Under the pieces are notes generated by a model. It did not search any database. It was not told the DNA's origin and was given only the letters and a program-made list of their open reading frames with translations. From NCBI GenBank assembly GCA_025359865.1, contig JANYDH010000165.1, positions 1 to 64,000 on the forward strand: a DNA stretch of 64,000 bases, written 5' to 3'. This document shows positions 26,240 to 35,000 of the stretch, one piece after another. The DNA is from Actinomycetes bacterium (GTDB lineage: Bacteria; Actinomycetota; Acidimicrobiia; Acidimicrobiales; Ilumatobacteraceae). The position numbers and the translations under genes are program-made. How positions within the stretch are numbered: the first letter of the stretch is position 1; the number at the start of each line of letters is the position of its first letter.

Positions 26240-27669
26240 TGCGCGCTCGTCCGGAAGCGGCGCAGGCGATGCACCGTGGCCTCGCGCAGATCCGAGCCGA
26301 GTTCGAGGTACCTGCCGGCTTCCCACCCGAGGTCACCGAAGCCGCCGAGCGGGCAGTGCGGGCGTCCACATCGACAGCCACCTCCACAACGACATCGACA
26401 TCGACATCGACCGCCAACGGCTACGTCGACCGCACCGATGTACCGTTCGCCACGCTCGATCCGGCGGCCTCGACGGATCTGGACCAGGCCTTTGCTCTGG
26501 AACGTGCGGGCAATGATCTCGTCCTGCGCTACGCGATTGCCGATGTGGCGTCGTTCGTGCAGCCGGGAGATGTGATCGATGCCGAAGCATGGCGTCGCGG
26601 TGCAACGGTGTACCTGCCCGACGGGCGCGCCGGACTGTACCCGCCGGCCCTCTCCGAGCGCGCCGCAAGCCTGCTGCCAGATGGGCCTCGTCCCGCCATC
26701 GTGTTCGTTGTTCGGCTTGATCCGGGTGGCAACGCCAGGCTCGACCACGCCGAGCCGGCGATCATCCACAGTCGCGCCAAACTCGCATACGACTCGGTCA
26801 CACCCGCGCAACTTCCGCCGGAACTCGACGAGTTTGCGCGCCGGATGGCCCTCGCCGATGCGGCACGTGGGGCCAGTAGGGTCGAACCACCCGAGCAGGA
26901 GGTCGAGCCGGATGAAAGCGGGGGGTATCGCATTGCCTACCGGCCTCGCCTGCCCTCGGAAGATATGAACGCGGCGATGTCGCTGGCGACCAACCTCGCC
27001 GTGGCTCGGGCGTTGTTCGACGCGAAAGTCGGGTTGTTCCGGGTGATGCCAGAACCCGACGAACGGGCGGTCCAACGGTTGCGGCACACTGCGAACGCTC
27101 TCGGCATGTCGTGGGCAGCCGATGTCGGTCTGCATCAGTTCGAGCGCCAACTCGACGCACGCCGGGCCAAGGATGCGGCATTCATGCTCGCCGTGCGCCG
27201 GGCCGGCGGCGGGGCCAAGTACGTGCCATACGAAGCCGGTGTCATCCCCTGGCATGCGGCCATGGCTGCCACATACGCCCACGCCACGGCGCCGCTGCGG
27301 AGGCTCGCAGACCGGTACGTGGTGGCGGCCGCCCTCGCAGTGGCGAACGGGCAGCCGGTAGCCGAGCACATCACGTCAGCGTTCGCGGTACTCGGAGACG
27401 TGATGGGCCGCGCCGATGCGACGGGAAACCGAATTGAACGAGCGGTCATCGATCTCGCCGAGTCGGTCGCGATGCACGGTCAAGAGGGAACGACGTTTCG
27501 GGCGGTCGTCACCGACACCGACGAACGTGGTGCTCGAATCCAATTGTGCGATGTTGCCGTCGTTGCACGGGTCCCTTCGGTCAACGTCGAACCCGGTGAT
27601 CAGTTGAGAGTGAAGCTCGTCGGGGCCGACGCCTTACGCCGTACGGTCAGTTTCGAGCGCGTCGCATGA
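26239..27669 (+). CDS. RNB-domain 3'-5' exoribonuclease (RNase II/R family, short form)
   Basis: A 476-residue protein made mostly of an RNB domain (about 60-385). The metal-binding Asp cluster is in FATLDPAASTDLDQAFAL near residue 75. The segment YLPDGRAGLYPPALSERAASL matches the family's MLP...LP...LS segment. HATAPLRRLADRYV corresponds to the conserved S-PLRRYxDxxxH region with changes. The usual cold-shock and S1 domains are reduced; a Ser/Thr stretch (TSTATSTTTSTSTS) lies near residue 40. It would degrade single-stranded RNA 3' to 5'. Final gene of the moaE-mreB-ech-rnb run. Confidence 0.88.
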   Translation: MRARPEAAQAMHRGLAQIRAEFEVPAGFPPEVTEAAERAVRASTSTATSTTTSTSTSTANGYVDRTDVPFATLDPAASTDLDQAFALERAGNDLVLRYAIADVASFVQPGDVIDAEAWRRGATVYLPDGRAGLYPPALSERAASLLPDGPRPAIVFVVRLDPGGNARLDHAEPAIIHSRAKLAYDSVTPAQLPPELDEFARRMALADAARGASRVEPPEQEVEPDESGGYRIAYRPRLPSEDMNAAMSLATNLAVARALFDAKVGLFRVMPEPDERAVQRLRHTANALGMSWAADVGLHQFERQLDARRAKDAAFMLAVRRAGGGAKYVPYEAGVIPWHAAMAATYAHATAPLRRLADRYVVAAALAVANGQPVAEHITSAFAVLGDVMGRADATGNRIERAVIDLAESVAMHGQEGTTFRAVVTDTDERGARIQLCDVAVVARVPSVNVEPGDQLRVKLVGADALRRTVSFERVA

Positions 27670-27678
27670 ACTGGTGCC

Positions 27679-27695
27679 CGACCCGCTTTGGGTCG
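27679..27695. terminator. Hairpin after the RNB gene, duplicated after the PQQ gene
   Basis: CGACCC/GGGTCG with a 5-base loop lies 10 bases after the RNB stop. A near copy (CGACC...GGGTCG) ends the convergent dehydrogenase gene near 28355-28370. Both are followed by the identical 16-base GGGTCGTAGCTCAGGC (27690-27705 and 28364-28379), so these direct repeats bracket the repeat-rich gap 27670-28373. The hairpins may terminate the two convergent genes. Confidence 0.5.
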
Positions 27696-27725
27696 TAGCT
27701 CAGGCCTGTCGTAGGTTGACCGACC

Positions 27726-27763
27726 TTTGGTGTTCGGCTGTCATTGTCAGGCTGTCGTTGTCG
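27726..27763. repeat. Solitary left end of the inverted-repeat element family
   Basis: TTTGGTGTTCGGCTGTCATT and the next bases (GTCAGGCTGTCG) match the left end of copy 1 at 7770. No matching right end is in place before copy 2 starts at 27855, so this is a solitary or truncated end. Confidence 0.5.
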
Positions 27764-27854
27764 TTGTCGAGGATCGTGGTTCGATCATGACTCCCTGCCG
27801 ACCGTATCTTCGTCCGTGAGGTTCCGACGGGGAACAGGCAAATTCGTCGAACCG

Positions 27855-28258
27855 TTGGCGCTGGGTTGTTGTCAACAGGCCGTCGCAGAATGCCGGCCGG
27901 TGGGGTTGGGATGGCGTTGGCCATCTGGGCGTGTTGTCGGCAAAGACGTCATGGTTGTTGCTGAACTCGTGGTTGTGCCGCACGGGCCGGCGCGACCTCA
28001 TCGACTCACAGCCCGCCCGCCGGGCCTACCCGCTGTTGCGATGCCGAGTCGCGTCGAGTTATCGGGGCTAGCGACATGAAAGTCGACGCGATCCTGCCCG
28101 CACAGCCACCGCGGTCGCTGATCCAGACTTCCACCACACGCCCCTGTCATGCACCGAACATTCACGCCGCGACACGAACGAGATGGCGGAGTCAGGGTCC
28201 GGTGCCGCCAACCCCACCCGCAATTTGCGACCGCTCATTGACAACAACCCAACGCCAA
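27855..28258. mobile_element. MITE-like intergenic element with terminal inverted repeats, copy 2
   Basis: The gap 27670-28373 has no gene. The left end 27855-27900 (TTGGCGCTGGGTTGTTGTCA onward) matches the reverse complement of 28215-28258 over about 45 bp. The interior aligns with 7770-8280 in the same order, including one 41-bp hairpin unit (28050-28090), and the tail GACTTCCACCACACG resembles GACTTCCACGACGCC of copy 1. It is about 100 bp shorter than copy 1 because it has one hairpin unit instead of two. No transposase is present. Confidence 0.6.
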
Positions 28259-28373
28259 GAGTCAGCCCGGAACACTGGGCGACGGTCGCTGACGCAGACT
28301 TCCGCCACGCGCGATTCCCATTCAACGAACTTCCGCTCTGCGGCACGTGTGAACGACCGCAACGGGTCGTAGC

Positions 28374-29660
28374 TCAGGCGGGGACGACCTTCGCGACTTG
28401 GCCACCGAGTGACACCGAGTACAACTCGCCATCAGGGCCTGCGCGCACAGCGGCACCGTTCGGATGGTTGCCCAACTGCAGCGACCGTTGGAACGCCTTG
28501 TCACGCACCTCCACACCGGTGATGATCCCGCTGCAATAGTCGTTGAACACGTACCACCCTGTGAGCGCGGGGATTGCCGACCCTCGGTAGACAACGCCGC
28601 CGCTGATCGAGCACCCGAGATCACCGTGCTGGTACTCGAAGATCGGCGGTGTGGCACCACCGGGCGCGACATCTTCGTTGAGTCGGTGCGTTGCTTCCCA
28701 TGCCGACCAGCCGAAGTTCAGGCCGCGCCCGCTCCCTTCGTCGGCCCATGCAGCATCGACTTCTTCCCACACGTCCTGGCCGACGTCGCCAAACCACAAG
28801 TCGCCCGTGGCCGAATCGAAGCTCATCCGCCACGGGTTACGAACGCCTACCGCCCAGATCTCGGGCCGGGCACCCGGCACATCGACGAACGGATTATCGG
28901 GTGGGATGGAGTAGTCACGCCCGTCTCCAGGAGCAGGATCGATGCGGAGTATCTTGCCGAGCAGGCTGCTCACGTCGAGGGCCCGTCGTTCGGGATCGTT
29001 CGCCGCACCACCATCGCCCATCCCGATGTACAGGTAGCCGTCCGGACCGATCGTGACGTTGCCGCCGTTGTGGTTTGCGTAGGGCTGTTCGATGGCGAGC
29101 AACACCCGCTGGGTGCCTGCGTCGAAGCTGCCATCTGTGTTGACGCCGTACTCGGCGATGACCGTGTTGCCATCATTGTCGGTGTAGTCGATGTACGCCA
29201 ACGAACCGTTCGGGCTGAACGTGAGGCCGAGCAGTCCGCGCTCACCATCGGCAGACGTGACTGCGGTGATGTCGAGTGCGGCTGAATCTGGGGCACCATT
29301 GCGGACGGGCACGATGAGACCATCTTGTTGTACGACGTACATCGCCTCGTCGCCGGATCGCCATGCGACATCGACCGGTTGATCGAACGTGCCCAGATCC
29401 TGTAGCGCGATAAGAGGGTCCGGCCCTGAGTCACTGGTGACCGTAAAGGCAGTCTCGGTGTCGGTGGTCGTGTCGGTGGTCGTGTTGGATGTCGTGTTGG
29501 ATGTCGTGTCGGCCGATGCAAGTGTGGTGGCCGGTGTGGTGGCGAACGTGGCAGCGGGGCCACTGGAGCTGTTGTCGCTCGTACACGCCGCCATCGTGAT
29601 GGCCAGTACCGATCCGATCGCTGCAAACCATGTCACCGGCGAGTGATGCCGCCGGTTCAT
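28374..29660 (-). CDS. PQQ-dependent aldose/sorbosone dehydrogenase-type lipoprotein
   Basis: A 428-residue lipoprotein. The signal peptide ends at ITMAAC (lipobox, Cys about 26), and a Thr/Asn-rich linker with Asp-Thr repeats follows to about residue 75. The rest is a six-bladed propeller of the soluble glucose/sorbosone dehydrogenase family. Motifs include VDVAWRSGDEAMYVVQQDG, ERGLLGLTFSPNG, NHNGGNVTIGPDGYLYIGMG and EIWAVGVRNPWRMSFD. Members oxidise sugars or related substrates outside the cell with PQQ. The ATG overlaps the tesB stop (ATGA), so it is translated with tesB. PQQ binding is inferred from the family. Confidence 0.88.
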   Translation of the reverse strand: MNRRHHSPVTWFAAIGSVLAITMAACTSDNSSSGPAATFATTPATTLASADTTSNTTSNTTTDTTTDTETAFTVTSDSGPDPLIALQDLGTFDQPVDVAWRSGDEAMYVVQQDGLIVPVRNGAPDSAALDITAVTSADGERGLLGLTFSPNGSLAYIDYTDNDGNTVIAEYGVNTDGSFDAGTQRVLLAIEQPYANHNGGNVTIGPDGYLYIGMGDGGAANDPERRALDVSSLLGKILRIDPAPGDGRDYSIPPDNPFVDVPGARPEIWAVGVRNPWRMSFDSATGDLWFGDVGQDVWEEVDAAWADEGSGRGLNFGWSAWEATHRLNEDVAPGGATPPIFEYQHGDLGCSISGGVVYRGSAIPALTGWYVFNDYCSGIITGVEVRDKAFQRSLQLGNHPNGAAVRAGPDGELYSVSLGGQVAKVVPA

Positions 29661-30523
29661 CGCTCTACGGCAGTACCGACGCGGGCGAGACCTTCCTGCA
29701 CAACGGTGACGGCGAGTGTGCCATCAGCGGAGAAGATCGCTCCACCCGCCAACCCACGGCCGGCACCGCTGGACACGGCGGCCTGGTCATAGAGCAGCCA
29801 CCCATCGGCCCGGAACGGGCGGTGGAACCACATCGCATGGTCGAGGCTGGCCATCTGCATCCCAGGACTCTCCCACGACAGCCCGAACGGGAGCACGGTG
29901 GTGTCGAGCAGCGTCATATCACTCGCATACGTCACAATGCACGCGTGTAAGGTGGGGTCGTCGGGCAGGTCGCCGTCGGCGCGCATCCAGACACGCTGAC
30001 CAACAGCCGGATTGCCTTTGCGGGTGAACGGGTCGCCGTCGATGTGGCGGATGTCGATCGGGCGCGGCCGGTCGTACCACTCACCCATTCGCTCCTTGTA
30101 TGGTGCCATCCTGGCCTTGAAATCCGGCAGGCTCTCCGGCGCGGGCACGTCGGCCGGCATCGGGATCTGGTGATCGGGGCCTGGCTCGTGCACATGAAAG
30201 CTGGCCTGCAAGTTGAAGATCGCCCGGCCGTGCTGGATTGCGACCACTCGACGAGTGGAGAAGCTCTTGCCATCACGGATGCGATCGACTTCATACAGGA
30301 TCGGCACCGTCGGGTCGCCTGGTCGCAGGAAGTAGCCGTGCAGCGAGTGGACGAACCGGTCCGGCTCGTCGATCGTGCGGGTCGCCGCCACCAGCGCCTG
30401 CCCAGCCACCTGCCCGCCAAAGACCCGCTGGCGGCTCTCATCGGGCGAGCGGCCTCGGAACAGGTTGACCTCGATTGCCTCGAGATCGAGCAGCTTCACC
30501 AGTTCATCAAGCGCAGTCGTCAC
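29657..30523 (-). CDS. tesB: Acyl-CoA thioesterase II (TesB family)
   Basis: A 288-residue double hot-dog thioesterase. RQRVFGGQVAGQALVAATRT near residue 32 and VHSLHGYFLRPGDP near 62 are TesB signatures; RRVVAIQHGRAIFNLQASFH follows. The C-terminal LDHAMWFHRPFRADGWLLYD carries the catalytic-Asp region. It hydrolyses acyl-CoA to free fatty acid and CoA. The frame runs far upstream, but the GTG at 30523 follows GGGAG and gives the proper family N-terminus (TALDELVKLLDLE). It sits between the membrane glycosyltransferase and the dehydrogenase lipoprotein. Confidence 0.94.
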   Translation of the reverse strand: MTTALDELVKLLDLEAIEVNLFRGRSPDESRQRVFGGQVAGQALVAATRTIDEPDRFVHSLHGYFLRPGDPTVPILYEVDRIRDGKSFSTRRVVAIQHGRAIFNLQASFHVHEPGPDHQIPMPADVPAPESLPDFKARMAPYKERMGEWYDRPRPIDIRHIDGDPFTRKGNPAVGQRVWMRADGDLPDDPTLHACIVTYASDMTLLDTTVLPFGLSWESPGMQMASLDHAMWFHRPFRADGWLLYDQAAVSSGAGRGLAGGAIFSADGTLAVTVVQEGLARVGTAVER

Positions 30524-30540
30524 TCTCCCAGTGTCGCAGG

Positions 30541-32034
30541 TCAACGCTCCGGAACCCTCCACAAGGTCCACTCGGAATTCGACCACACGCTCACCAGCCC
30601 GGCTGACCTCACCTCTGGCCCGGTGAGGATGGGGATCCCGATCGGCGCCGACCGGCCCATGACGAACCAATCGGCGCGCTGCAGGATGATCGCCAGGTCT
30701 TTGCTCTGCACGGAGCGCCGGTCGGTGAACAGCGTGAGGGCGCGGGCTTTGAAGAACGCGACGAGATCGTCGCGGTGGGTGTACATCCGCACTGCCGCGA
30801 ACATCTCTTGTGAACTTGCCTGCTCCGGACCGACCTGCACCGAACCGCTGCGGTCGAAGTGGCGGGCTTGGCGTACCGCCGTTGGGATGTCGACCACGTT
30901 CGCAATGAGTAGAGAGGCGGCAACGGCGCCACCGGCAAGAGCACGCGAGCCCGGGATCGCGGCGCAGGCCTGGATCGCGAAGTATGCGAGGAACGGGGTG
31001 AGTGCCATCGTGTACCGGCCGGAATCGGCAGGGATCATCCCGACGATCACCATCGACACGACAGCGAACACGACGAAGCCGATGTCTGCTCGGGCGTGGC
31101 GCCGGATTCTCACGACGACCCCAACCACGATGACGAGTCCGAGCACGGCGCGTAGCCACCCGTCGAGATGATCGAACCCGAGCTGGTTCACGAACGACGA
31201 TTGGAATGGGCCGCGGAGTTTGCGCCAGGTCTGGCCGAGACCGGCACCGTCGTAACTCGGAGCGAGCGCACTGGGCAGCAGCAACTGCAGTGCCAGGACC
31301 GAACCGAGGAACGTGACGTGCGGGGTGGCGAGCGCCTTCCAATCGGGCCCCTCGTGGCGACGCGGCCACACATTGACTGCCTGTAGCGCCAACACCGCCG
31401 GCACGATCGCCAGCCCTTCTCGGCGCACGTTGAACAGCAGCATCATCATCAGCCCGAGTACCACGAGTCGGCGGCGATCGATGGCATCCCAACGCTCAGC
31501 CTTGTCGGACCCGGTGCCGGTGATTGTGTCGATGAACCACAACGTGGCGCCGAGTGCTGCCATGTACGGCAACTCCGACAGGATCAAATCGGTATGAGCC
31601 ATGTACACCAGCGAATACCCGGCCGCCGCTGTCGTGAGCAGGGCCAGCCACGTGGTCATCCGCCGTCGCGTCAGGCCGAACCAGCACGCCAGAAAGCCCA
31701 CCCAACACCCGACTTCAACGAGCTTCAGCTTGTCGAAGTCGAGACCCCACAACCGCACGAACGGCGCGAGCAACACGGGGAACGTCCACGGGTAGACGTA
31801 TGGACTGAAGCCGGGCTTCGCAGCGAGACCCACGTTCACATGGTTATCGGCGATCACTTGGCCGATGTTGCCGTCGACCAGGCTGCGCGCCTGGCGGAGG
31901 TACAACGCGTCGTCGTCGCCCCACGGCTGGCCGTGACGGTGCAGCAGCACCGACAACACTGCGACGGGAAGCAGCACCAGCAGTACGACCAGCACGGTCC
32001 GACGCGGTACGGTGAAGCGCTTCATCATCGCCAT
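30541..32034 (-). CDS. Membrane glycosyltransferase (GT39/ArnT-like, GT-C fold)
   Basis: A 497-residue polytopic protein with about ten or eleven hydrophobic spans; the first is TVLVVLLVLLPVAVLSVLL. The first extracytoplasmic loop carries an acidic DDDALYLRQARSLVDG motif near residue 40, matching the catalytic Asp of GT-C lipid-sugar transferases (PMT/ArnT type). The long C-terminal domain lies outside the membrane spans. It would use a polyprenyl-phosphate sugar to modify a lipid or protein. The start at 32034 (MAMMKRF) lies 15 bases from the divergent nitroreductase gene. Target and sugar are unknown. Confidence 0.78.
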   Translation of the reverse strand: MAMMKRFTVPRRTVLVVLLVLLPVAVLSVLLHRHGQPWGDDDALYLRQARSLVDGNIGQVIADNHVNVGLAAKPGFSPYVYPWTFPVLLAPFVRLWGLDFDKLKLVEVGCWVGFLACWFGLTRRRMTTWLALLTTAAAGYSLVYMAHTDLILSELPYMAALGATLWFIDTITGTGSDKAERWDAIDRRRLVVLGLMMMLLFNVRREGLAIVPAVLALQAVNVWPRRHEGPDWKALATPHVTFLGSVLALQLLLPSALAPSYDGAGLGQTWRKLRGPFQSSFVNQLGFDHLDGWLRAVLGLVIVVGVVVRIRRHARADIGFVVFAVVSMVIVGMIPADSGRYTMALTPFLAYFAIQACAAIPGSRALAGGAVAASLLIANVVDIPTAVRQARHFDRSGSVQVGPEQASSQEMFAAVRMYTHRDDLVAFFKARALTLFTDRRSVQSKDLAIILQRADWFVMGRSAPIGIPILTGPEVRSAGLVSVWSNSEWTLWRVPER

Positions 32035-32049
32035 GATTATGGTGCGGGT

Positions 32050-32709
32050 ATGGCGCTCTTGGCACTCGATCCCGATCAACTCCTGTCCACCACCCGCGCG
32101 GTGCGAAAGCGGCTCGACTTCGATCGACCGGTGGAGGATGATCTCATCCGCGAATGCGTGGCCGCGGCGATGCAGGCCCCGAGTGGCAGCAACAACATGA
32201 CGATGCAGTTCATCGTCGTGCGCGACCCCGACAAGAAGCAGGCGCTCGGCGAGATCTATCGCCAGTGCTATGCGATGTATCAGCAGATGGACGGCGTCTA
32301 CGTTCGCTCGATCGACAAGGGCGAGGCATCGGCAAACGCGCAGCAACTTCGTGTTGCCGATTCGGCCGACTTTCTCGGTGACCGGATGGGCGACGCTCCG
32401 GCGCTGGTGATTCCGTGTACCGCCGGTGGACGCGTCGACGGCATGCCGGGTCTCGTTGCGGCATCGGCGATGGCCAATGTGCTGCCGGCGACGTGGAGCT
32501 TCATGCTTGCGGCTCGCGCACGCGGGCTCGGCACGTGCTGGACCACGGTGCACCTGATGATGGAGCAGCAGGCAGCCGACGTGCTCGGCGTGCCGTTCGA
32601 CATTGTGCAACAGGTCTGCCTCAGCCCGCTCGCCTACACCAAGGGCACCGACTTCAAGCCCGCCGTTCGCCCCGCTCCCGACTCGATCATCCACTGGGAC
32701 CAATGGTGA
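32050..32709 (+). CDS. Nitroreductase family flavoprotein
   Basis: A 219-residue FMN-dependent nitroreductase-fold protein. TTRAVRKRLDFDRPVEDDLI matches the conserved N-terminal FMN loop (RxVRxF). AAMQAPSGSNNMTMQFIVV matches the APSxxNxQPW region. LAARARGLGTCWTTVHLM corresponds to the late FMN-contacting helix. It may reduce nitro groups, quinones or a specific cofactor. The ATG at 32050 is chosen because the upstream frame lies inside the divergent transferase gene. Confidence 0.88.
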   Translation: MALLALDPDQLLSTTRAVRKRLDFDRPVEDDLIRECVAAAMQAPSGSNNMTMQFIVVRDPDKKQALGEIYRQCYAMYQQMDGVYVRSIDKGEASANAQQLRVADSADFLGDRMGDAPALVIPCTAGGRVDGMPGLVAASAMANVLPATWSFMLAARARGLGTCWTTVHLMMEQQAADVLGVPFDIVQQVCLSPLAYTKGTDFKPAVRPAPDSIIHWDQW

Positions 32710-32739
32710 GCGTTCGGTCCTGACCGTACGCTCATCGAC

Positions 32740-33378
32740 ATGACGATCGATCAGGTTCTGCGCGCGCACGCGCTCGCTGCCACCGGCTTCATGCCGCCGG
32801 ATGAGGGTGATGCGTTGTACGAAGCCGCAGTTGCCGCTGGCGCGATGCTGCCGGGGCTGGCGTTCCTCGAGGTTGGGTCGTACTGCGGCCGGTCCACGGT
32901 CTGGCTCGGCGGTGCTGCACGGGTGGCGTCCACCGTGGTCTTCGCTGTCGATCATCACCGGGGGAGCGAAGAGAACCAGGCCGGGTGGGAGCACCACGAC
33001 ACCTTGGTGGTCGATCCGCGTACTGGCAAGATGGATACGTTGCCGTCGTTCCGCCGCACCATCCACGATGCCGGGCTCGAACGCGAGGTCGTCGCCGTGG
33101 TCGGTGAATCGCCGGTCGTGGCTCGTGCATGGCAGACGCCGCTGTCGATGCTTTTCATTGACGGCGGCCACGGCGAAGAACCCGCCCGACTCGATTACGA
33201 GGGGTGGACGCCGCACGTCGCGATCGGCGGCACCCTGGCGATCCACGACGTGTTCCCCGATCCGGCAGATGGCGGGCGGCCGCCCTATGAGCAGATTTTC
33301 GTCCCGGCGGTCGAGAGCGGCCGGTTTACACCGGTGAGCGCCCTCGGCAGCCTCCGGATCCTTCGCTGCGTCGCCTAA
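32740..33378 (+). CDS. Class I SAM-dependent methyltransferase
   Basis: A 212-residue methyltransferase of the Methyltransf_24 type. SAM-binding motif I is FLEVGSYCGRSTVWLG near residue 43, an acidic strand VVFAVDHHRGSEEN follows near 68, and the metal/active-site segment is MLFIDGGHGEEPARLDYEGW near 138. AIGGTLAIHDVFPDP forms the next strand. Small enzymes of this kind act on sugars or catechols. It is 30 bases after the nitroreductase on the same strand, and a strong hairpin ends the unit. Substrate unknown. Confidence 0.87.
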   Translation: MTIDQVLRAHALAATGFMPPDEGDALYEAAVAAGAMLPGLAFLEVGSYCGRSTVWLGGAARVASTVVFAVDHHRGSEENQAGWEHHDTLVVDPRTGKMDTLPSFRRTIHDAGLEREVVAVVGESPVVARAWQTPLSMLFIDGGHGEEPARLDYEGWTPHVAIGGTLAIHDVFPDPADGGRPPYEQIFVPAVESGRFTPVSALGSLRILRCVA

Positions 33379-33379
33379 C

Positions 33380-33420
33380 TTTTGGCGTTCGGCTGTCATT
33401 GACGACAGCGCAACGCCAAA
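33380..33420. terminator. Bidirectional hairpin of the inverted-repeat family
   Basis: TTTGGCGTTCGGCTGTC and GACAGCGCAACGCCAAA form a 17-bp stem with two mismatches and a 6-base loop. It lies in the 64-base gap between the convergent methyltransferase and ALDH genes, and T-rich or A-rich bases flank it, so it can terminate both. It is a fused-ends version of the 7.8-kb and 27.9-kb elements, close to the hairpin at 9170-9207. Confidence 0.65.
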
Positions 33421-33442
33421 GGTCGCATGTCGGCCGCCGAAC

Positions 33443-34960
33443 CTAGCCGAACGTGACGCCTTGGGCGAGAGGCAGCGCGTTCGAATAGTTGATCGTGTTC
33501 GTCGCCCGGCGCATGTAGGCCTTCCATGAATCGCTGCCGCTCTCGCGCCCGCCGCCCGTGGCCTTCTCGCCGCCGAACGCTCCGCCGATCTCTGCGCCGC
33601 TTGGTCCGATGTTGACGTTGGAGATGCCGCAGTCGCTACCGTCGACCGCGCAGAACCGCTCGGCCTCACGGACGTCGGTGGTGAAAATGCTGCTCGCCAA
33701 GCCTTGTGGTACATCGTTCTGGATGGCGATCGCCTCGTCGAAGTCGTCGTAGGCCATCACGTAGAGCAGCGGGGCGAAGGTTTCGGTGCGCACGATCTCG
33801 GTCTGCTGTGGCATCACCACGATTGCGGGGCGGGTGTAGGCAGCGTTTGGTGCGTGGTGCGCTAGCAGCCGTTCACCACCGACCGCAAGCATGCCGCCAT
33901 CGCCCTCGGCGACGGCGATCGCGGCGCGCATCCGGTCGAACGATGCAGTGTTGATTAATGGTCCGACGAGCGTCGAGGCATCGAGCGGGCTGCCGATCGG
34001 CAGCGAATTGAAGGCGATCGCCAGCCGGCCGAGCACCTCGTCCAGCCGCGAGCGGTGCACGATCAACCGTCGCAGGGTGGTGCACCGTTGACCGGCTGTG
34101 CCAGCAGCGGAAAATGTGACGCCACGCGTGGTCAGCTCGATGTCGGCCGACGGCGCGACGATGGCAGCGTTGTTACCACCGAGTTCGAGGATCGATCTAC
34201 CGAAGCGCGCGGCTACCACCGGAGCGACGCGGCGGCCCATCGCGGTGGACCCCGTGGCACTCACCAGTGCGACACCCTCGCTGCTCACGAGCGCCGCTCC
34301 GGTGGTCGCGTCGCCGAGCACGACCTGGCTCAACCCGGCCGGTGCACCTGCCAGGTACGCAGCCCGATCGAACAGGGCTTGCGTCGCCAGCGCGGTGAGC
34401 GATGTCAGTTCGCTCGGCTTCCAGATCACCGGATTGCCGCAGACCAATGCCAATGCTGCGTTCCACGACCATACTGCGACGGGAAAGTTGAACGCCGTGA
34501 TCACCGCGCACGGGCCGAGCGGGTGCCACTGCTCGGCCAAACGGTGGCCCGGACGTTCCGAGGCGATCGACAGTCCGTGCAGTTGACGGCTCAGACCGAC
34601 CGCGAAATCGCAGACGTCGATCATCTCTTGCACTTCGCCGAGCGCTTCGCTTTCGATCTTGCCGGCCTCGAGTTGCACGAGACGGCCCAGATCGGCCTGG
34701 TGGCGGCGGAGTTCTTCGCCGAGTCGGCGGACGAGTTCACCACGTACCGGTGCCGGTGTGGTCCGCCAGGTGCGAAACGCAACGGTGGCCTTGTCGACGG
34801 CGTCGCCAACCGGTCCATGGGGCGGAACCCAGCCGATTGATCCTCCCGTGATCGGTGTACGGGCGGTGTGCTGGCCGCCTGCCGGAAGTGGGTCTACGCC
34901 GCACGCCAAGAGTGCATCGAGGGCGAGGGCTGCGAGGGTGTCGTCGGTAGGAAGGCTCAC
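33443..34960 (-). CDS. ALDH7-type aldehyde dehydrogenase (aminoadipate-semialdehyde dehydrogenase-like)
   Basis: A 505-residue aldehyde dehydrogenase. ILELGGNNAAIVAPSADIEL and GTAGQRCTTLRRLIVH (catalytic Cys in QRCTT) are hallmarks of the ALDH7 family. The C-terminal SGAEIGGAFGGEKATGGGRE also fits it. ALDH7 enzymes oxidise alpha-aminoadipic semialdehyde (piperideine-6-carboxylate) in lysine breakdown. The GTG at 34960 gives the family's normal length (about 505-510); the frame continues upstream without good coding. No other lysine-degradation gene is nearby, so the physiological substrate is not fixed. Confidence 0.9.
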   Translation of the reverse strand: MSLPTDDTLAALALDALLACGVDPLPAGGQHTARTPITGGSIGWVPPHGPVGDAVDKATVAFRTWRTTPAPVRGELVRRLGEELRRHQADLGRLVQLEAGKIESEALGEVQEMIDVCDFAVGLSRQLHGLSIASERPGHRLAEQWHPLGPCAVITAFNFPVAVWSWNAALALVCGNPVIWKPSELTSLTALATQALFDRAAYLAGAPAGLSQVVLGDATTGAALVSSEGVALVSATGSTAMGRRVAPVVAARFGRSILELGGNNAAIVAPSADIELTTRGVTFSAAGTAGQRCTTLRRLIVHRSRLDEVLGRLAIAFNSLPIGSPLDASTLVGPLINTASFDRMRAAIAVAEGDGGMLAVGGERLLAHHAPNAAYTRPAIVVMPQQTEIVRTETFAPLLYVMAYDDFDEAIAIQNDVPQGLASSIFTTDVREAERFCAVDGSDCGISNVNIGPSGAEIGGAFGGEKATGGGRESGSDSWKAYMRRATNTINYSNALPLAQGVTFG

Positions 34961-35000
34961 CCGCCCATCCTGCCAGGTCGTCGTCAACCCGCTCGCGTGA

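Noticed and set aside
27690-27705. tRNA-like start GGGTCGTAGCTCAGGC
   Set aside because: The A-box-like TAGCTCAGG is not followed by an anticodon arm or T-loop, and the copy at 28364 is inside a gene end, so it is a repeat rather than a tRNA.
32035-33714. N-terminal extension of the membrane glycosyltransferase to 1057 residues
   Set aside because: The extension is antisense to the nitroreductase and methyltransferase genes and to the end of the ALDH gene region and shows no domain; the protein begins at 32034.
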